In this document: positions 37,253 to 48,599 of the stretch, in pieces
Position numbering within the stretch: position 1 is the stretch's first letter
How the letters are laid out: each line of letters starts with the position of its first letter
NCBI GenBank assembly: GCA_003586115.2
Contig: QVOM02000057.1
Coordinates: 8,090,861 to 8,154,860, forward strand
Direction of reading: 5' to 3'
Source of the DNA: Salvator merianae
Lineage: Eukaryota; Chordata; Lepidosauria; Squamata; Teiidae
Length of the DNA stretch: 64,000 nucleotides
Notes under the pieces: model-generated
Seen by the model: only the letters and a program-made list of their open reading frames with translations
Database searches by the model: none
Told to the model about the DNA's origin: nothing
Made by a program: the position numbers and the translations under genes

Positions 37253-40200
37253 CTGGGGCCAGAAAGGAAGAAGAAAGGGGGATAAGAGAATCTGTCTCCG
37301 TGTGTAGCAGGACCAGTTACTCAAAAACACAACAGAAAAGGGGAAGCCAATTGAATTGCCCCTGCTAGCTGAACCACATTCTCCCACCTACTGAAAGCTA
37401 GCAAAGACTAGCTGCCTAGAGAGGAAGCATTTTGAAGTGCTCATCTTCTTGCTGCCCTGCCTATCTGCAGGGAAGCTGCACTGTATGAGAAAAGTGAGCC
37501 TCTGGATGTCACCAACCAGCAAGAAAGGAGCATCTCTGGGTTGGGATAACCAGATCTGCCAGAAAGCTCAAGCCCTTGCAGCAAGGCACCGTGCGGTAGC
37601 CAGAAATCCAGCAAGTTTTGTGCAAATGTGCCAAGCTGCATGATTGTGCTGGGTAAAAGGAGATAAATGGTTCTTTGCTATAGAGCAAAGTGTGCAAATG
37701 CCAACTTGGGACAGTTTCAATGTAATGTTAAACCACAGTCTGATTCTATGTGAATGAAAGGAAGTAAAGCTGGAATCTTTCTCAGATCCTCTTATCCCAG
37801 TGCTGGTTGGCAAGAAACCACCATCAGCTCTTTTGCCCAAGGTGTCAGACTTTTACCTTTGCACTGGGTCCACCAGGACCAACTTAGGGGTGGTGTGAGG
37901 GGAAGAATAGCCAACCTAGAGGGGCTTCTGTCCAAATTCACTGTATTTGGGGGTTAAGTCACTGGAACAGGTTGCCACAGGTGGTGGTGGGCTCTCCTTC
38001 GCTGGAGGTCTTCAAGGAGAGGCTGGACAGTTATCTGTCTGGGATGCTTTAGTGAATCCTGCATTGAGCAGGGGGTTGGACTCGATGACCCTAGAGGTCC
38101 CTTCCAACTCTATGATTCTATTATTCTTAAGACCAAAGAACCTAGCCGGGACACATCTGCTAGCATTTTCAGTACCTGAAAGTGAACGATCAGCTTCCCC
38201 TTCTGGGTCGGGTTTCGGTAGATGGGCATCCCTTCATTAGGAATACACTTCACATCTCCAGGTTTGATGATGGTCCCTGAGAGGCAGAAAAGAGACAGGC
38301 CTGAAGGAGATTTTTAGAGTGTTTTGGAAGACCAAGCAGGAAGGCAGCAGAAGGCATAGTTGGGTACAGAGCTCTGTGATGCATTAGAATGGATGCACTG
38401 GATGTCTAACCCTAAAAAAGGCTTGCATGACCCTAGTGGTTCCCATTAGCCCTTCATAACCAGCTTGAAGGAGTCCTCCATTCTGCTGTTCCCAAGCTGA
38501 CGTCGTCCTCCACCATTCGTATTCCAAAGCTACTTGTGCGTGGATGCTGTGCCCCATTGCTCACCTGGCCGTGAGCAGACAAGGAGTCTCCTGTTGTCAA
38601 GGGTCTGAATGATCTGTTTGCAGCCACACAGGGCATCCACAAGGCTCACTTCCCTCTTAACGATGAGATCGTTACCCTGGCGCTGGAAGACAGGGTGCAT
38701 CTTCTGATCAAGGATGATGACAACGTCTCCAGGTTCAAAGCCTGGCATCTGATCGCCCTCCTGGTGGAAAGTGATCTTCTGCCTGTCTGCCATACCTGTG
38801 GAAGCACACAGAATATGCTTGAACAATGAGACAAGGGGCACATTTGCAGCTGGCAACGGACTTTTGAAAGTTCTATGTATAGAGATGGGCCAAAATGGGT
38901 TCTTGGCAAACACTGACAGTTCTTAAGGATCACTATCAGATAAAACCTTACTTTAAGTTCTGCCTCCCTGACTTCTCCCCGCATACAAGCTGGACCTACT
39001 TGTTGGGCTGGGTTTCCTGGGCTGCTGTTGCTGGCCAGATAGTCATCTGCAGCAGACACCTCCTACTTGCCTTGGCATTCCAGCAACAAAAGACTGCAAG
39101 TGCTCCCAGAAAGCCAAGCACATAGATGTCTGGGGCTCCACTTACTCGAAGGCCTTGAACATGAAGGGCCTGACTGTGGGCCAACCAGAGTCCCGGGGGG
39201 CCACAAGGCTAATGACAAAGGTCTGGATAGGCCAAGGGGGCCTGTCCCAACAAGACAGTCCAGAGTGCATAAGGGGAGAAGGCTACAGGAGAAACATGAA
39301 CTCAAACTGACTGGCTGGCCAGTTCTGTTTTGTGGGAGAAGGAAGTTTTGACTTGGACCCCGTTTGGGTTTGTTACAACTTGAACTGGGCAGAACCCGAG
39401 TCTTCGGAGAGGGGCGGCATATAAATCCAATAAATAAATAAATAAATAAATAAAACCCGCTTTTGCACATCTCTGATTATACGAGTTGGGAAGACTTCCA
39501 CTTCTAAATTTTATGCAGGGCTTTTCAAATTAAAGAAAATGGAAGGGAGAGAAGGGCAGCCCAGCAGACATCTGCCTCTGTCCCCCATCATGGAAGTCCT
39601 TGTACAGCAACCAATAGAAGACCTGGCTTGCAAAGTTTACCTTTGTCCAAGTGAACATTGAGGATCTTCTTTTCCCGGATGACCTTCCTACCATTGCAGG
39701 CGAGGCAGCGATCCAGGGGCCTCATCCATTCCCCTTGGCCTTTGCATTGTGAGCACATTGTCTGTATATGGTGGACCATGTTTGGCCCTAGCTGGTGAAT
39801 GATGACCTCCACTCCAGAGCCATGGCACTTGGGACATCTTAGGTCAAGGCCTTCCCTGCCACCTCGCCCTGAAAAGAGACAACAGCTTAGCTCGATGGGA
39901 GCCCAGGATATGACAGGATGAGTAAGCAGACAGCTTGTCTCCCAATGGCTGGAGCAGCAGAGAAAACAGCCTTGGCTCAGACCAAGCTGCTGGTGCCCTT
40001 AACCTCCCACCTTCTACTCGGTCATTCCTTTGAATAGAGTGGAGCTAAGGGTAGGTTGTCTACCTGTCATAAACTGGCTGTTGTTTGGTATGGAAACAAG
40101 CACATCATTATGCCCTGAATTTCCTCCCTAAAATAAGGCCTTCATACCAACTGGCAAGGTCTACAGAAAAATGTGGAACTCAGCCCTCCTGTGAGCTAAC

Positions 40201-43200
40201 TAGTGTCTCTGCTACTGGGCTGCAGTCTTAAGCTATCACAACAGCCAGTTGCTTCCAGCTTGTTCTGTTACTTCTAGACTGTTTTTTTTGGATTGTCACT
40301 AGAATCTCTGGAGCACCACAAAAACTCTGAGGGAAGTAGATACTCTGCTGAGGCATAGGGAGGCAACTAGCTCAGATGGCCTTGGGAAGAGGGCTGCTTT
40401 CGACATCCCAAATCTCTCTTGAGGGTACTCGGAGCCACTCCATGAAGGAGAAGGCAGGTGGCAGCTAAACGCCCTGAAGGAAAATGACCCTAATAGTTAA
40501 ACTGATGAAGGCAGAAATGCTCCTCACCCTTGCGGTTCCCCCCTTACATACCAGCGCAGCTTTTGCAGATGATGCTTTTTTGAAGGGAGAGTTTCCGATT
40601 GGCACCATTGTACAGGTCCTCCAGTGTCACAGACAACTGGTGCACGGCTGTTTTTCCTGAAAACAAACCAGAAGCCCTGCTGATTATCGAAGTGCTTCTA
40701 TGGTTAAGCCAGATATGGGAGACCCAGGCTAAAGTCCTACTATGCTCAGAAGCTCATTTGAGGTAGGAGACCCTAGGTCCTTCCCTGGCTGATCACTGAC
40801 AGTTCTGATCTCTACTGAGCACTGTACTAAAGCAAGCTTTAATCAATAAGTTAGTTCTTTATTTTGAATGCTTGTACCTTGTCTTGCTACTGACTGATTG
40901 ATCCCACATCCTTTCCCAGAATCCTAGCAGCCGTGGGAAATCGGTCAGTGAAACAGAAATACCCTGGTAGGCTGAACCGATGGACTGTCTTGTCCAGCAG
41001 CTTGTATGGGCTCTGAGGTGGCTGTGACCGACAGAGAGAGATCTGGTACATAGTGGTGGAGAGCTCAGTGAAGGAATTAACCCAATGTGAGTAGGATGTG
41101 AAAAGAGGGGGGGCAGTAGCATGAAAGGGGTAATAGAAATGGGACTGAAAATTAATGCCCCTCTTTAAAGTCATGGTAGAACCTCACCTGCAATGCTGTG
41201 TACAGTTTTGGCCCCCACATCTCAAAATATCTATCACAATTGGAAAAAGGTCAAAGGAAAGCAATTAGAGTGGTATAGGGCTAAAGGGACTATCTTACAA
41301 GGAAAGATTGAAAATAGTTGAGGCTTTTCAGTCTAGAAAGGAGGCAAAGGAGAGGGCGCATGAGAGAGAGGTATAAAATAATGGATGGCGTGAACAGAGT
41401 GGATAAGGAGAAGTTTTTCTCCCCTTCCCAAACTCCAGAACTAGGGTGAAACTAAATCTTGGAAGAATCAGGACAGACTAAAGGCAATATTTTCTTCACA
41501 TGGCGTATAGCTAGACTTTGGGATTTACTGCCACAGCTCCAGTGGCTTCGGAAGAAGTTTAGATGAATTTGCAGCAGAGAGGGCCATCACAGGTTCCTAA
41601 ATCTGATGCCTAGGAGACCTCAGTGAAGATTACACTCGAGCAGCAGCTGGGATTCCGCGAACAAGGCCAACTGCTGTGGTCATACTCTGCTTGTGGGCTT
41701 CCATATGCAACCAGTTGCCACTCCAGGATCGGGAGGCTGATGGGCCACCATCCATCCTGTAGGACATTCCTTATCCTCTGGCACACTTTGCCTTCCCAAC
41801 TTAGCCACGCTCAAAGGGCTACTTGGATGCGAGGCAGAGATGTTCAGCAATAACACATTTTTTAAGCACAAGCCAAATGTTGTAGGGGAGGCTAACGGTA
41901 ACTGGCACGGGAAGGGTAAGACCTAAGAAGCAACCTTCTACTATCATTCATGGGTGCACCCCTAGCTAATGCTTTTAGGGATGAGAAAGGAGGTTTGGGT
42001 TCAGAGCACTGGAAGGAGGGGGCCGGAAGTGAGTCTTCAAGTCCCTTGGGTGGATGTGTACAGAGCACCCAGTGTGGCCTCTCTGCCCCTGGCATTTACA
42101 ATCCCTTGGGAAAACACAGCAACTGTGAGGGGCAGCTCTTCTTGCCCTCAGTGACTGGCCCACTGACAGGAAGGACCTTTATGAGCTGTGACAGAGATTT
42201 TGTGAAGTTCTGCAATTAAGTGCTGGGATAAATTAATGCAGCCTTGTGGTTTCATTGCTCTCTGGAGTTTAGGCAAACGGAAATCTCCCAGGGAGCCTGG
42301 ATCTGCCTGGCACCAGTTTATCACATCGCCTTACCAAAGCAACTTACAAGATGGCAGACTCTCTGGGGGTAGGAAGACGGCACTTAAGAGTGTTTTTTAC
42401 TCAGGCTCAGAATGACTCCGCGGTCTGCCTTTAAACTGGGACATGAAGCATTGAGGAAGAGAGAGATTATGGAGAACAGGATGCAATTATCACCGCTGGA
42501 ATTCGGGCAGGGCTGGGAGAATAACACCCTGACCCTGATGGAGCAACAGGAAACTCTGCGCTCTCTGCTGTGTCCTCTGATCTCCTGTTTTCTTTGCAGA
42601 GGACAGGTAGAAGGTGGGAACTGGCATAGTCCCCTGTAGCTGTCCACACACAGTCACTTAAGCTTACTAAACTTCGTGCTCGAACAGGGCTCCCTTTCTG
42701 AGAGAGAGAGACTGATTTTGCATTGTGCTTTTAGGAATTTTTAATAGAACTAACGGATCCTTACTATAGCCCAGATTTGTCTAAACAGACTATTGCACCT
42801 GATTATCACCAGGCCCCATGGAGGAGGTATCAGCACTGGACAACTCCTCCTACCCTTACAGTTGGCCTCCTGCTGCTGCGTGTGACAGAAGGTACGAATG
42901 ATCAATCACATGGCTGCCCTACCAACACATGGGGACAGAGCTTTAATGCTCAGGAAAGCAAAAAGACAGAGAGAGGAGCTAACAGAGTCAGCTCTCTCCA
43001 TCCTCCCAAAATACCTCAATCCAGGGACGGCCAGGACTTGTCCTGCTGTTTCCACCCAAGAACAGCCACCTGTTGGGCCAGTTGTAGCGCTGAGCAGTAA
43101 ATACCCCTCCCTGCCGCCGCCACCAAAGCAAAGCCCCACCTTCCTTTGCACCCAGGTACCTCTCCTCTCCACGCGGGGTCCATGTGCACGGCCCCCACCT

Positions 43201-43584
43201 CCAAAGAACAGGTCGAAGATGTCCATTGGGGGGCCGAAGCCTCCTCTGCCCCCCAAGCCCCCTTCCTTCATGGCCCGCTCCCCGCCACGGTCATAAAGTG
43301 ACCTCTTGTGGGGATCTGACAACACTTCATAGGCCTGCGAAATCTGCTTAAACTGGAGAGGAAGGGGGGAAGAGAAACAGGGGGGCATTAATGCGAGACT
43401 AGCAGCTGCCCCCCCCACCCAGCCTCCTGGCCCCTCCATACCCGGAACCTACCCGTTCGCCCTCTGTGGGATTCTTGTCTGGGTGGTATCTCAGAGCCAG
43501 CCGCCGATATGCTCGCTTGATCTCCTCCATGGTGGCACAGGGCTTGACCCCCAGCAAGTCATAGTAGCCAGTTTCCTTCACCAT
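37025..43584 (-). CDS. Type A DnaJ/HSP40 co-chaperone, DNAJA1/DNAJA4-like paralogue
   Basis: This gene encodes an Hsp70 co-chaperone that binds unfolded clients and stimulates Hsp70 ATPase in the cytosol. Seven coding exons with GT/AG borders join into 405 codons plus TAG, close to the 397 aa of DNAJA1 and DNAJA4. In order: J domain 1-70 with HPD at 34-36 (RYHPDKNP); Gly/Phe region 74-109 ([13 protein letters not shown]); cysteine-rich domain with four zinc-binding repeats at Cys139/142, 155/158, 182/185 and 198/201; client-binding C-terminal domain ([30 protein letters not shown]); acidic tail 355-372; and the C-terminal CaaX box CQTS for farnesylation. The ATG has A at -3 and G at +4. The family is certain; which paralogue is not. 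It differs at many sites from both DNAJA1 and DNAJA4, chiefly after residue 330. It is convergent with CRABP2. Confidence 0.97.
37957..38128 (+). mobile_element. CR1 3' end inside DNAJA-like intron 6
   Basis: This is a 5'-truncated CR1 of the same subfamily as the 4.3 kb copy: TGGAACAGGTTGCCACAG, then GGGGTTGGACTCGATGACCC and the terminal TATGATTCTATTATTCT. It lies antisense to the host gene and ends 48 bases before exon 6. Confidence 0.93.
38176..38276 (-). CDS. DNAJA-like coding exon 6
   Basis: It encodes [17 protein letters not shown] and KLIVHFQ of the second beta domain. Acceptor CTCAG, donor GTACTG, 101 bases, ending in phase 0. A CR1 3' end lies less than 50 bases past the donor. Confidence 0.95.
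38565..38795 (-). CDS. DNAJA-like coding exon 5
   Basis: It encodes the first client-binding beta domain ([35 protein letters not shown]). Acceptor CCACAG, donor GTGAGC, 231 bases. Confidence 0.95.
39385..39456 (+). mobile_element. Solo L2-type LINE 3' end with (AAAT)n tail
   Basis: The stretch CCGAGTCTTCGGAGAGGGGC followed by GGCATATAAATCCAATAAAT and further AAAT units is the same 3' terminus as the long LINE at 57.85 kb, read in the opposite direction. Only about 50 bases of element body are present. It lies in the DNAJA-like intron 4. Confidence 0.88.
39641..39868 (-). CDS. DNAJA-like coding exon 4
   Basis: It encodes the remaining three zinc-binding repeats ([24 protein letters not shown]) and the [18 protein letters not shown] strand. 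Acceptor TTTCAG, donor GTAAAC, 228 bases. Confidence 0.95.
40552..40656 (-). CDS. DNAJA-like coding exon 3
   Basis: It encodes [18 protein letters not shown] and the first zinc-binding motif CKSCAG. Acceptor TTTCAG, donor GTATGT, 105 bases. Confidence 0.95.
41166..41612 (+). mobile_element. Old CR1/L3-like LINE 3' remnant
   Basis: A decayed match to the end of a CR1-clade ORF2: a CTGCAATGCTGTGTACAGTT equivalent of the HLEYCVQFW region, AAAGATTGAAAATAGTTGAG, then the CTGCCACAG and GGAGAGGGCCATCACAGG-like 3' block. It has no open frame and is clearly older than the CR1 copies at 4.3 and 38 kb. It lies in the DNAJA-like intron 2. Confidence 0.75.
43160..43352 (-). CDS. DNAJA-like coding exon 2
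   Basis: It encodes [13 protein letters not shown], the end of the J domain, and the Gly/Phe-rich linker. Acceptor CTCCAG, donor GTACCT, 193 bases, ending in phase 1. Confidence 0.95.
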
Positions 43585-43600
43585 CTTTTTTTTACACGTC
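43453..43600 (-). CDS. DNAJA-like coding exon 1 (start codon at 43584)
   Basis: An acceptor CTCCAG precedes 16 leader bases with an A8 run, then ATG. Forty-four codons encode the first part of the J domain, including HPD. The donor is GTAGGT, phase 0. The acceptor upstream of the start codon shows that at least one non-coding exon lies further upstream. Confidence 0.95.
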
Positions 43601-46600
43601 CTGGAGCAGAGAACAGGGCAGGCAGCTGAGCATGGGCTGCTCAGGTGCCTAGATTTCAGCCCAAACCTCCCACAGTGCCTTGCTCTACAGACCTCCAAAA
43701 CAGTCCCTAACTCAAAAAGAAAATCCACACGTCTGCCTGGGGGCAGAGAAAGATCCAACTGCGCAAAGTCAACAGAGGTGTGAAGAAACACAAGCTGGTG
43801 ATCTTTCAGACCCCTTAACTTCCATCCAGGGAATATGGTCCTTCTATGCCACGAGGAACGCTCCTGCTTCCAGCCAGCCGGCTTGCTGCCTTCTGCAATG
43901 CTGGCCGGCAGGAACTGCTTTCAGACCCAGAGGCATGCAGTTGAAATGGTTCACAGTGTGCTCACCTGCTAGAGGGTGTGGGGCGTGAGTCTGACTCCCA
44001 AAGTGCTTATTACTTGGCCTGCTCCACAGGATAAGCGTGTGTTCCTTTTAAGTCCTACAGGGTGTGGAAGTGACAGCAGCAACCAAAGCCCATGTCAAAC
44101 CTGGTGGCTTGCCCTACTTTTTCCTCTCCTTCACCCTCTGAAGCCACTTTCTTGGCTCATCTAATATATCTTTCTCAAGCATTTTGACTGGCAGCCGAAC
44201 CGTGTGTCTTGCAAGGAACCTTAGCTGCCCTCCTCCTCGTCCCTACCCAATGCCTGTTTGCCAGCCTTTTCCCGCTAAGGAAGGACAGACAGTCTCTTTG
44301 AATGGGCCTCCGTTTGAGCCAAGGGTCAAGATTCCACAGTCTACAACAGACGCTGCTCTGACTCACTTCCTTCCCCATCCTGGGGATTCACGGAGAGCAC
44401 CTGCTTGGCCTGCAGGAAGTGCCACTTCTAGTACCTGCTGGGCAGTCAGCTGAGTGGGCCCAGAAGGCTCCGACAGAGGGGCCACTGCTGGTCTGCATGC
44501 CTTTTGAGCCCTTTGGCTCCTTGCTGGGTGTATCTCATACCCGCGCTGGACAGCGCAGCAAAGAACAATACACTGGGGAGGGGAGCTGGCCAGGAAACTC
44601 TGTCCCTCACCAGAAGCCACACCTAAAATCAAGCTGTTCTACTCCTTGATCCTTGAGCAGCACCCATGTCTCAAACTTGGCTGTCAAGCAAGAAAAGCAG
44701 CAGCCACACAGGATCAGTGGAACTGCCCTGTCAGCTGTTTTGCAAGCAGCGATGAAGAGAGCTCAGATCATTCCCTACCGAGAGGCTTGCCTTACAGCAG
44801 TGTGGAAGTAGCAAGTAGAAATACCTGACCTGGCAAAGTCTGGAATCCTTTTGATGCTACCTGTAACTCTTGGGAAGCCCTTGAGAGCCAACGCCCAGCT
44901 TCAGCTGATGCTACGCAATGAACCATAAGCCACTGGCCAACCACCGTCAGACCCATCTTGGCTGTTTTCCTCATGTACCCACGGTTGATCTATTAGTACA
45001 TTTGCAGTTTCCACCTGTTGAGGCGGTACAGACTGGCCCTCTAAGATCCACTAGAGCCCATCTCAACATTCTGGGGAAAGCAGGGAGGAAGAGGATGATG
45101 GTGCTGCCTTGGAAGCTGGAGTGCAGCCTCTGGGGAGCCCAAGTGTCCCAGGCCTGGCTGGGAGACTTCACAGGAGCTCTGCTGGTACAGCTGACTACTG
45201 CTCCGCACTGAGAGATGGTTAACACTACTGAATCAGACAGACCCAGCAAGCACCCTCCCCCCGCAAGGTCATTCAGCAGTGTCTACGGGATCAGGAAGGG
45301 GTCTGGGTCTTGCAGAAAGCTGTCAGATGGACATGCGGGATGCAAAAGCCTTCAGCCGTTTTGCTGGCGAGGCTCACCCAAAGTTTTGGCGCTGAACAGG
45401 TGGTGCCAGCAACGGCTTCCTAGAGCTGCAGCTGGGTCTGGCATCACCTCTCTTGGTGGGCAAAGTGCACGAGGCAGGCAGCACAGCTTGCAAGCCAGTG
45501 GACATCCATGTATCTAACCCAGGGCAGACTGGTGGTCTCTGGAAGGAGGGCAAGGAAGGAAACCTGTTAAGTGAGGAATGTTTCCTTGCCTGGCTGAGAT
45601 GTTTTCTTCCTGGAGATGAATGGAGAGCCACTAATGTAGAAATCTGGATGCAAAACTGTAGCTTCCTCCCAGAGAAGCCTTACTTGGAATGATCACTCTC
45701 TTGCTCCTTTTCTGCAAACCCAACACTTCAGCGTCTTCCCTGACGCTATCTGCATGTGTCTGTGAAGAGCCATGAAAGTTGCCAGGAGGCCACTCTAACC
45801 AGGAAGCCAAGCTTCAGAAAGCCAGAAGCAGTGGGAACGCCTGAGAGAAACTCTCCTTCCCAGGGTGACTTATCCTGAGTAAGCGAGAAAGCAAACTCGG
45901 TAGAAGGGCTTCCAAAAGCACCAGGTGCCTTTGATCTCTGTGGCAACGCTGGGCGTGAAGAGCTGCTCCGCCCAGCTGGTTTGCAGTCCAAGGGCAAAGA
46001 GGCACTCCAGGGGCAGCAGATGCCAGGAAGCGGTGCGCAGGTGTCAGGACTCTTCACTTTGTAAACCACAGTCTTGGTTTGGCAGATTTCTGTCTACAGC
46101 AAAGTTATTATAAATGCAAGAATGAAGGTTTGTTTGCTTTCGAAGCAGCAAACATGTTGTCTAATCACAGCATCGCTCAGTTTCTTCGGCCTACAAAGAA
46201 ACTGGAATTTGGAGTAAATTCCAAGCAAACTCAAAACCAAAGCACAGGAAAATCTCCTGACCTTGAACTGGTGTTGCTGGGAATTCACCCAGCACAGTCA
46301 AATCAGTCCTCGCACTAGTTTATTGTGGAATTGGGCTGGAGCAGGAGCAGAAGGTTACATGCATCCTCTTCCTTTTGGCAACTCCACGCACCCTCCTTTT
46401 GGAGAAAAGTCATAACCACTGGTCGCAAGCAAGGAAGGGATAGGGACCTGGCCAAAGGCACCTTTTTAGGGGCCCTGTGTCCTGGTGTTCTGCCTTTGTG
46501 GTTCAGGATCTTGCCAAGCAGGTTTTCACAGCACTTTGAACCATGCCCTGCGCTGCCCGTGCGGATGCCGGAGGTGCCATTGGCATGATGCAAAACACAC

Positions 46601-47400
46601 TTCCTTCAATACCAGGAGCACACCCAGCAGGGCAGGGCAACATGTGCGCGTTTTCATCACACAGAGATGACTCTCAAGTGATGCCAGTGCCTCAGGCGGC
46701 TCTACTTTATTTCCTATGTTTTCCTGGCAAGTGGCACTGGCTTTCTGCGCATTTCTGGAGCTGCTGAGGACTAGGGTCAGCCAGGAAGACCTGCAGCCAG
46801 ATGCTTAACAGCCTTGGGATTCTGTGCATGAATGGGGACTGGAAGAAGCAGCTCAGCTGAAACAGCAGGGGGGAAAAGTCAAGGAAAGGAGGCAGAGAAC
46901 ATCTGCAGACAGATTGTGAGGCCACAGAACAGAATTAAAAAGATACTGTATGCTACACAGCCTGGAAGAGAACATCTTCTCAGGGCTTCACATTATTTTT
47001 GGCATCTGATGGTTCACTCCATGAGTTCTTTAAGAATTCTTCTTACCCACAGCATCATGGCAGAATGCCTCTTAAATCCCCAGCCCCTCTTGCACACGGG
47101 GGCGGGGGGGGGGGCAGGAGAGATGCTGCAGTATTTAATCAGCACATTCCTCTCCCGCACCCGGACCGAAGACGAAGGACTCGCCTCTCTTGTCTGTTCA
47201 GCTGCTGTGGAGCACAGTGGGGCCCCTACGGTGGCCCTAAGAGCACAGTGGGGCCGCGCAGGACCCCTGCACAGGTCTATCCGCGCCTCTGCGCCTGCCC
47301 CGCTACCCCCTCTGTCATGAGGTGGCACAGGCATCGACATCTCCCTACGAAAGAGCATTTCCAGCCGCCTTGCTACTGCTCGATCAAATGATGCCCTGGG
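43601..47400. other. Presumed first intron of the DNAJA-like gene
   Basis: No coding exon or clear repeat is recognised on either strand. It lies between the acceptor before the start codon and the CpG island with the candidate non-coding first exon. Confidence 0.45.
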
Positions 47401-47870
47401 TCCTTATCGTTCCGCTGCCTCTGACTTCCAAAGCAACGCGGCGGCGGAACAGGAAAGGACCCGAGGGCTGCCAGATGGGCGCGCTGGGCGCCTGCAGGCG
47501 CTGGCCCACGGCTGGCGGCTCATCTTGCCCACTGCCTGCGGCACGACGGGCTTCCAGAGGGAGAAGGCAGGAAGGAAGCTCCTAAGCCGGCCCGAGGGAC
47601 GGAGGGGGCTTGGGCAGCGCGCGCACGAAATAGCAGAAGCAAGCAAGGAGCATCCGCATCCGCTAGGAGCGCTGGATCGCGAGAAAGCCCCTGGCTGTAA
47701 AGCACGTCCACTGAGAAACAAAGGGGCCACATTGTTATACCAACCCGGGAGGAGGTCGGGGCGCCCGGTGAAGCCACTCACGCCCTCCCCCTACCCAACG
47801 AAGAACCCTAACCCGGCCGTCGGTCGGGGGACTTGCTGGAACTGGAAGAACGATCCCCCCCTCCACTCAC

Positions 47871-47900
47871 CCTCCTCCTCCTCCTCCTCCGAGCCAGCCT
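47871..47900 (-). other. Candidate non-coding exon 1 (3' part) of the DNAJA-like gene
   Basis: The minus strand ends a GAG/GGA-rich segment at 47871, followed by the consensus donor GTGAGTGG. The upstream limit of the exon cannot be read from the sequence. The supporting facts are the acceptor immediately before the ATG exon and the location in the CpG island. Confidence 0.35.
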
Positions 47901-47915
47901 CCTCCTCCCTTCTCA

Positions 47916-47928
47916 GAACTCTCTGGAA
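47916..47928. promoter_or_regulatory. Heat-shock-element-like triplet
   Basis: GAActCTCtgGAA matches the inverted GAAnnTTCnnGAA pattern bound by HSF1 with one mismatch in the middle block. It lies about 35 bases upstream of the CCAAT box's downstream side, within the presumed minus-strand promoter. DNAJ genes are often HSF targets, but one imperfect motif can arise by chance. Confidence 0.35.
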
Positions 47929-48599
47929 AGTAGGTAGGAGGGCACGCCCCTCCCTTTCCCATTGGCCAGCACACCCGTTCGTCGTTCCCTTCCAGCCCGC
48001 CTCCCGCCCTCCTTGGTTCCGCCCTCTGCCCCACCCAGTTGGGGTGCCCCCCGCCGGTCTGTGTGTCACTGTTGGCTTGGCTTAAAAAAAAAAAAAGTCA
48101 GCGCGCGTTCCCGGAGGGGGTAGCCCAGCCCGCTTCACGGCGGCGGTGCCCGCGCTCGGCTGGCAATTTTTTCTGACGGTCTCTGCCAGCAGCTGATTGG
48201 AGGCGGGCATTCTCCGGGGAAAAGAAGAGCGCGAATAATTTATTTTCCTCAGCGGCGGCCGGCGGGGACGGGGAGTAGCGGCAGGACTAGAGCAGAGTCA
48301 GGGAGCCTGGCGACGACGGTTTCCTGAGGCGACTGCGGCGTCTCGGAGTCGCCTCCACACAACAGGGCTGTTGTCACCCGCCTTGCCCCATAGCGCGGCA
48401 TCGAGCGGGGACGTCGCAAGCCAGTCTCAGTCGTGGCGTAGCTCTCCCGCGCAGCAGAGGCGGGCGGAATGGACAGGTTTTGTTCGCATGCCCTCGAGTA
48501 TGCGAGTTAAATTAAGCTGTCAGCTGAAAATCCCAGGTACACGTTTATCCCCTGCACATTATCGTCATGGAGGCGAATTGTTCCGCCTCAGTTTCCTTA

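Larger units (their letters stand above)
47400..48500. promoter_or_regulatory. CpG island, probable DNAJA-like promoter (possibly bidirectional)
   Basis: The sequence is dense in CpG and has no long conserved frame. Read on the minus strand it holds a CCAAT box (GGCCAATGGG, ATTGG at 47961 on the plus strand) and a strong splice donor AGG|GTGAGT at 47871/47870, suited to end a non-coding first exon that joins to the acceptor at 43601. A second CCAAT (ATTGG at 48196) beside a GGCGGG box lies nearer the right side. The region could serve divergent transcription. Confidence 0.6.
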
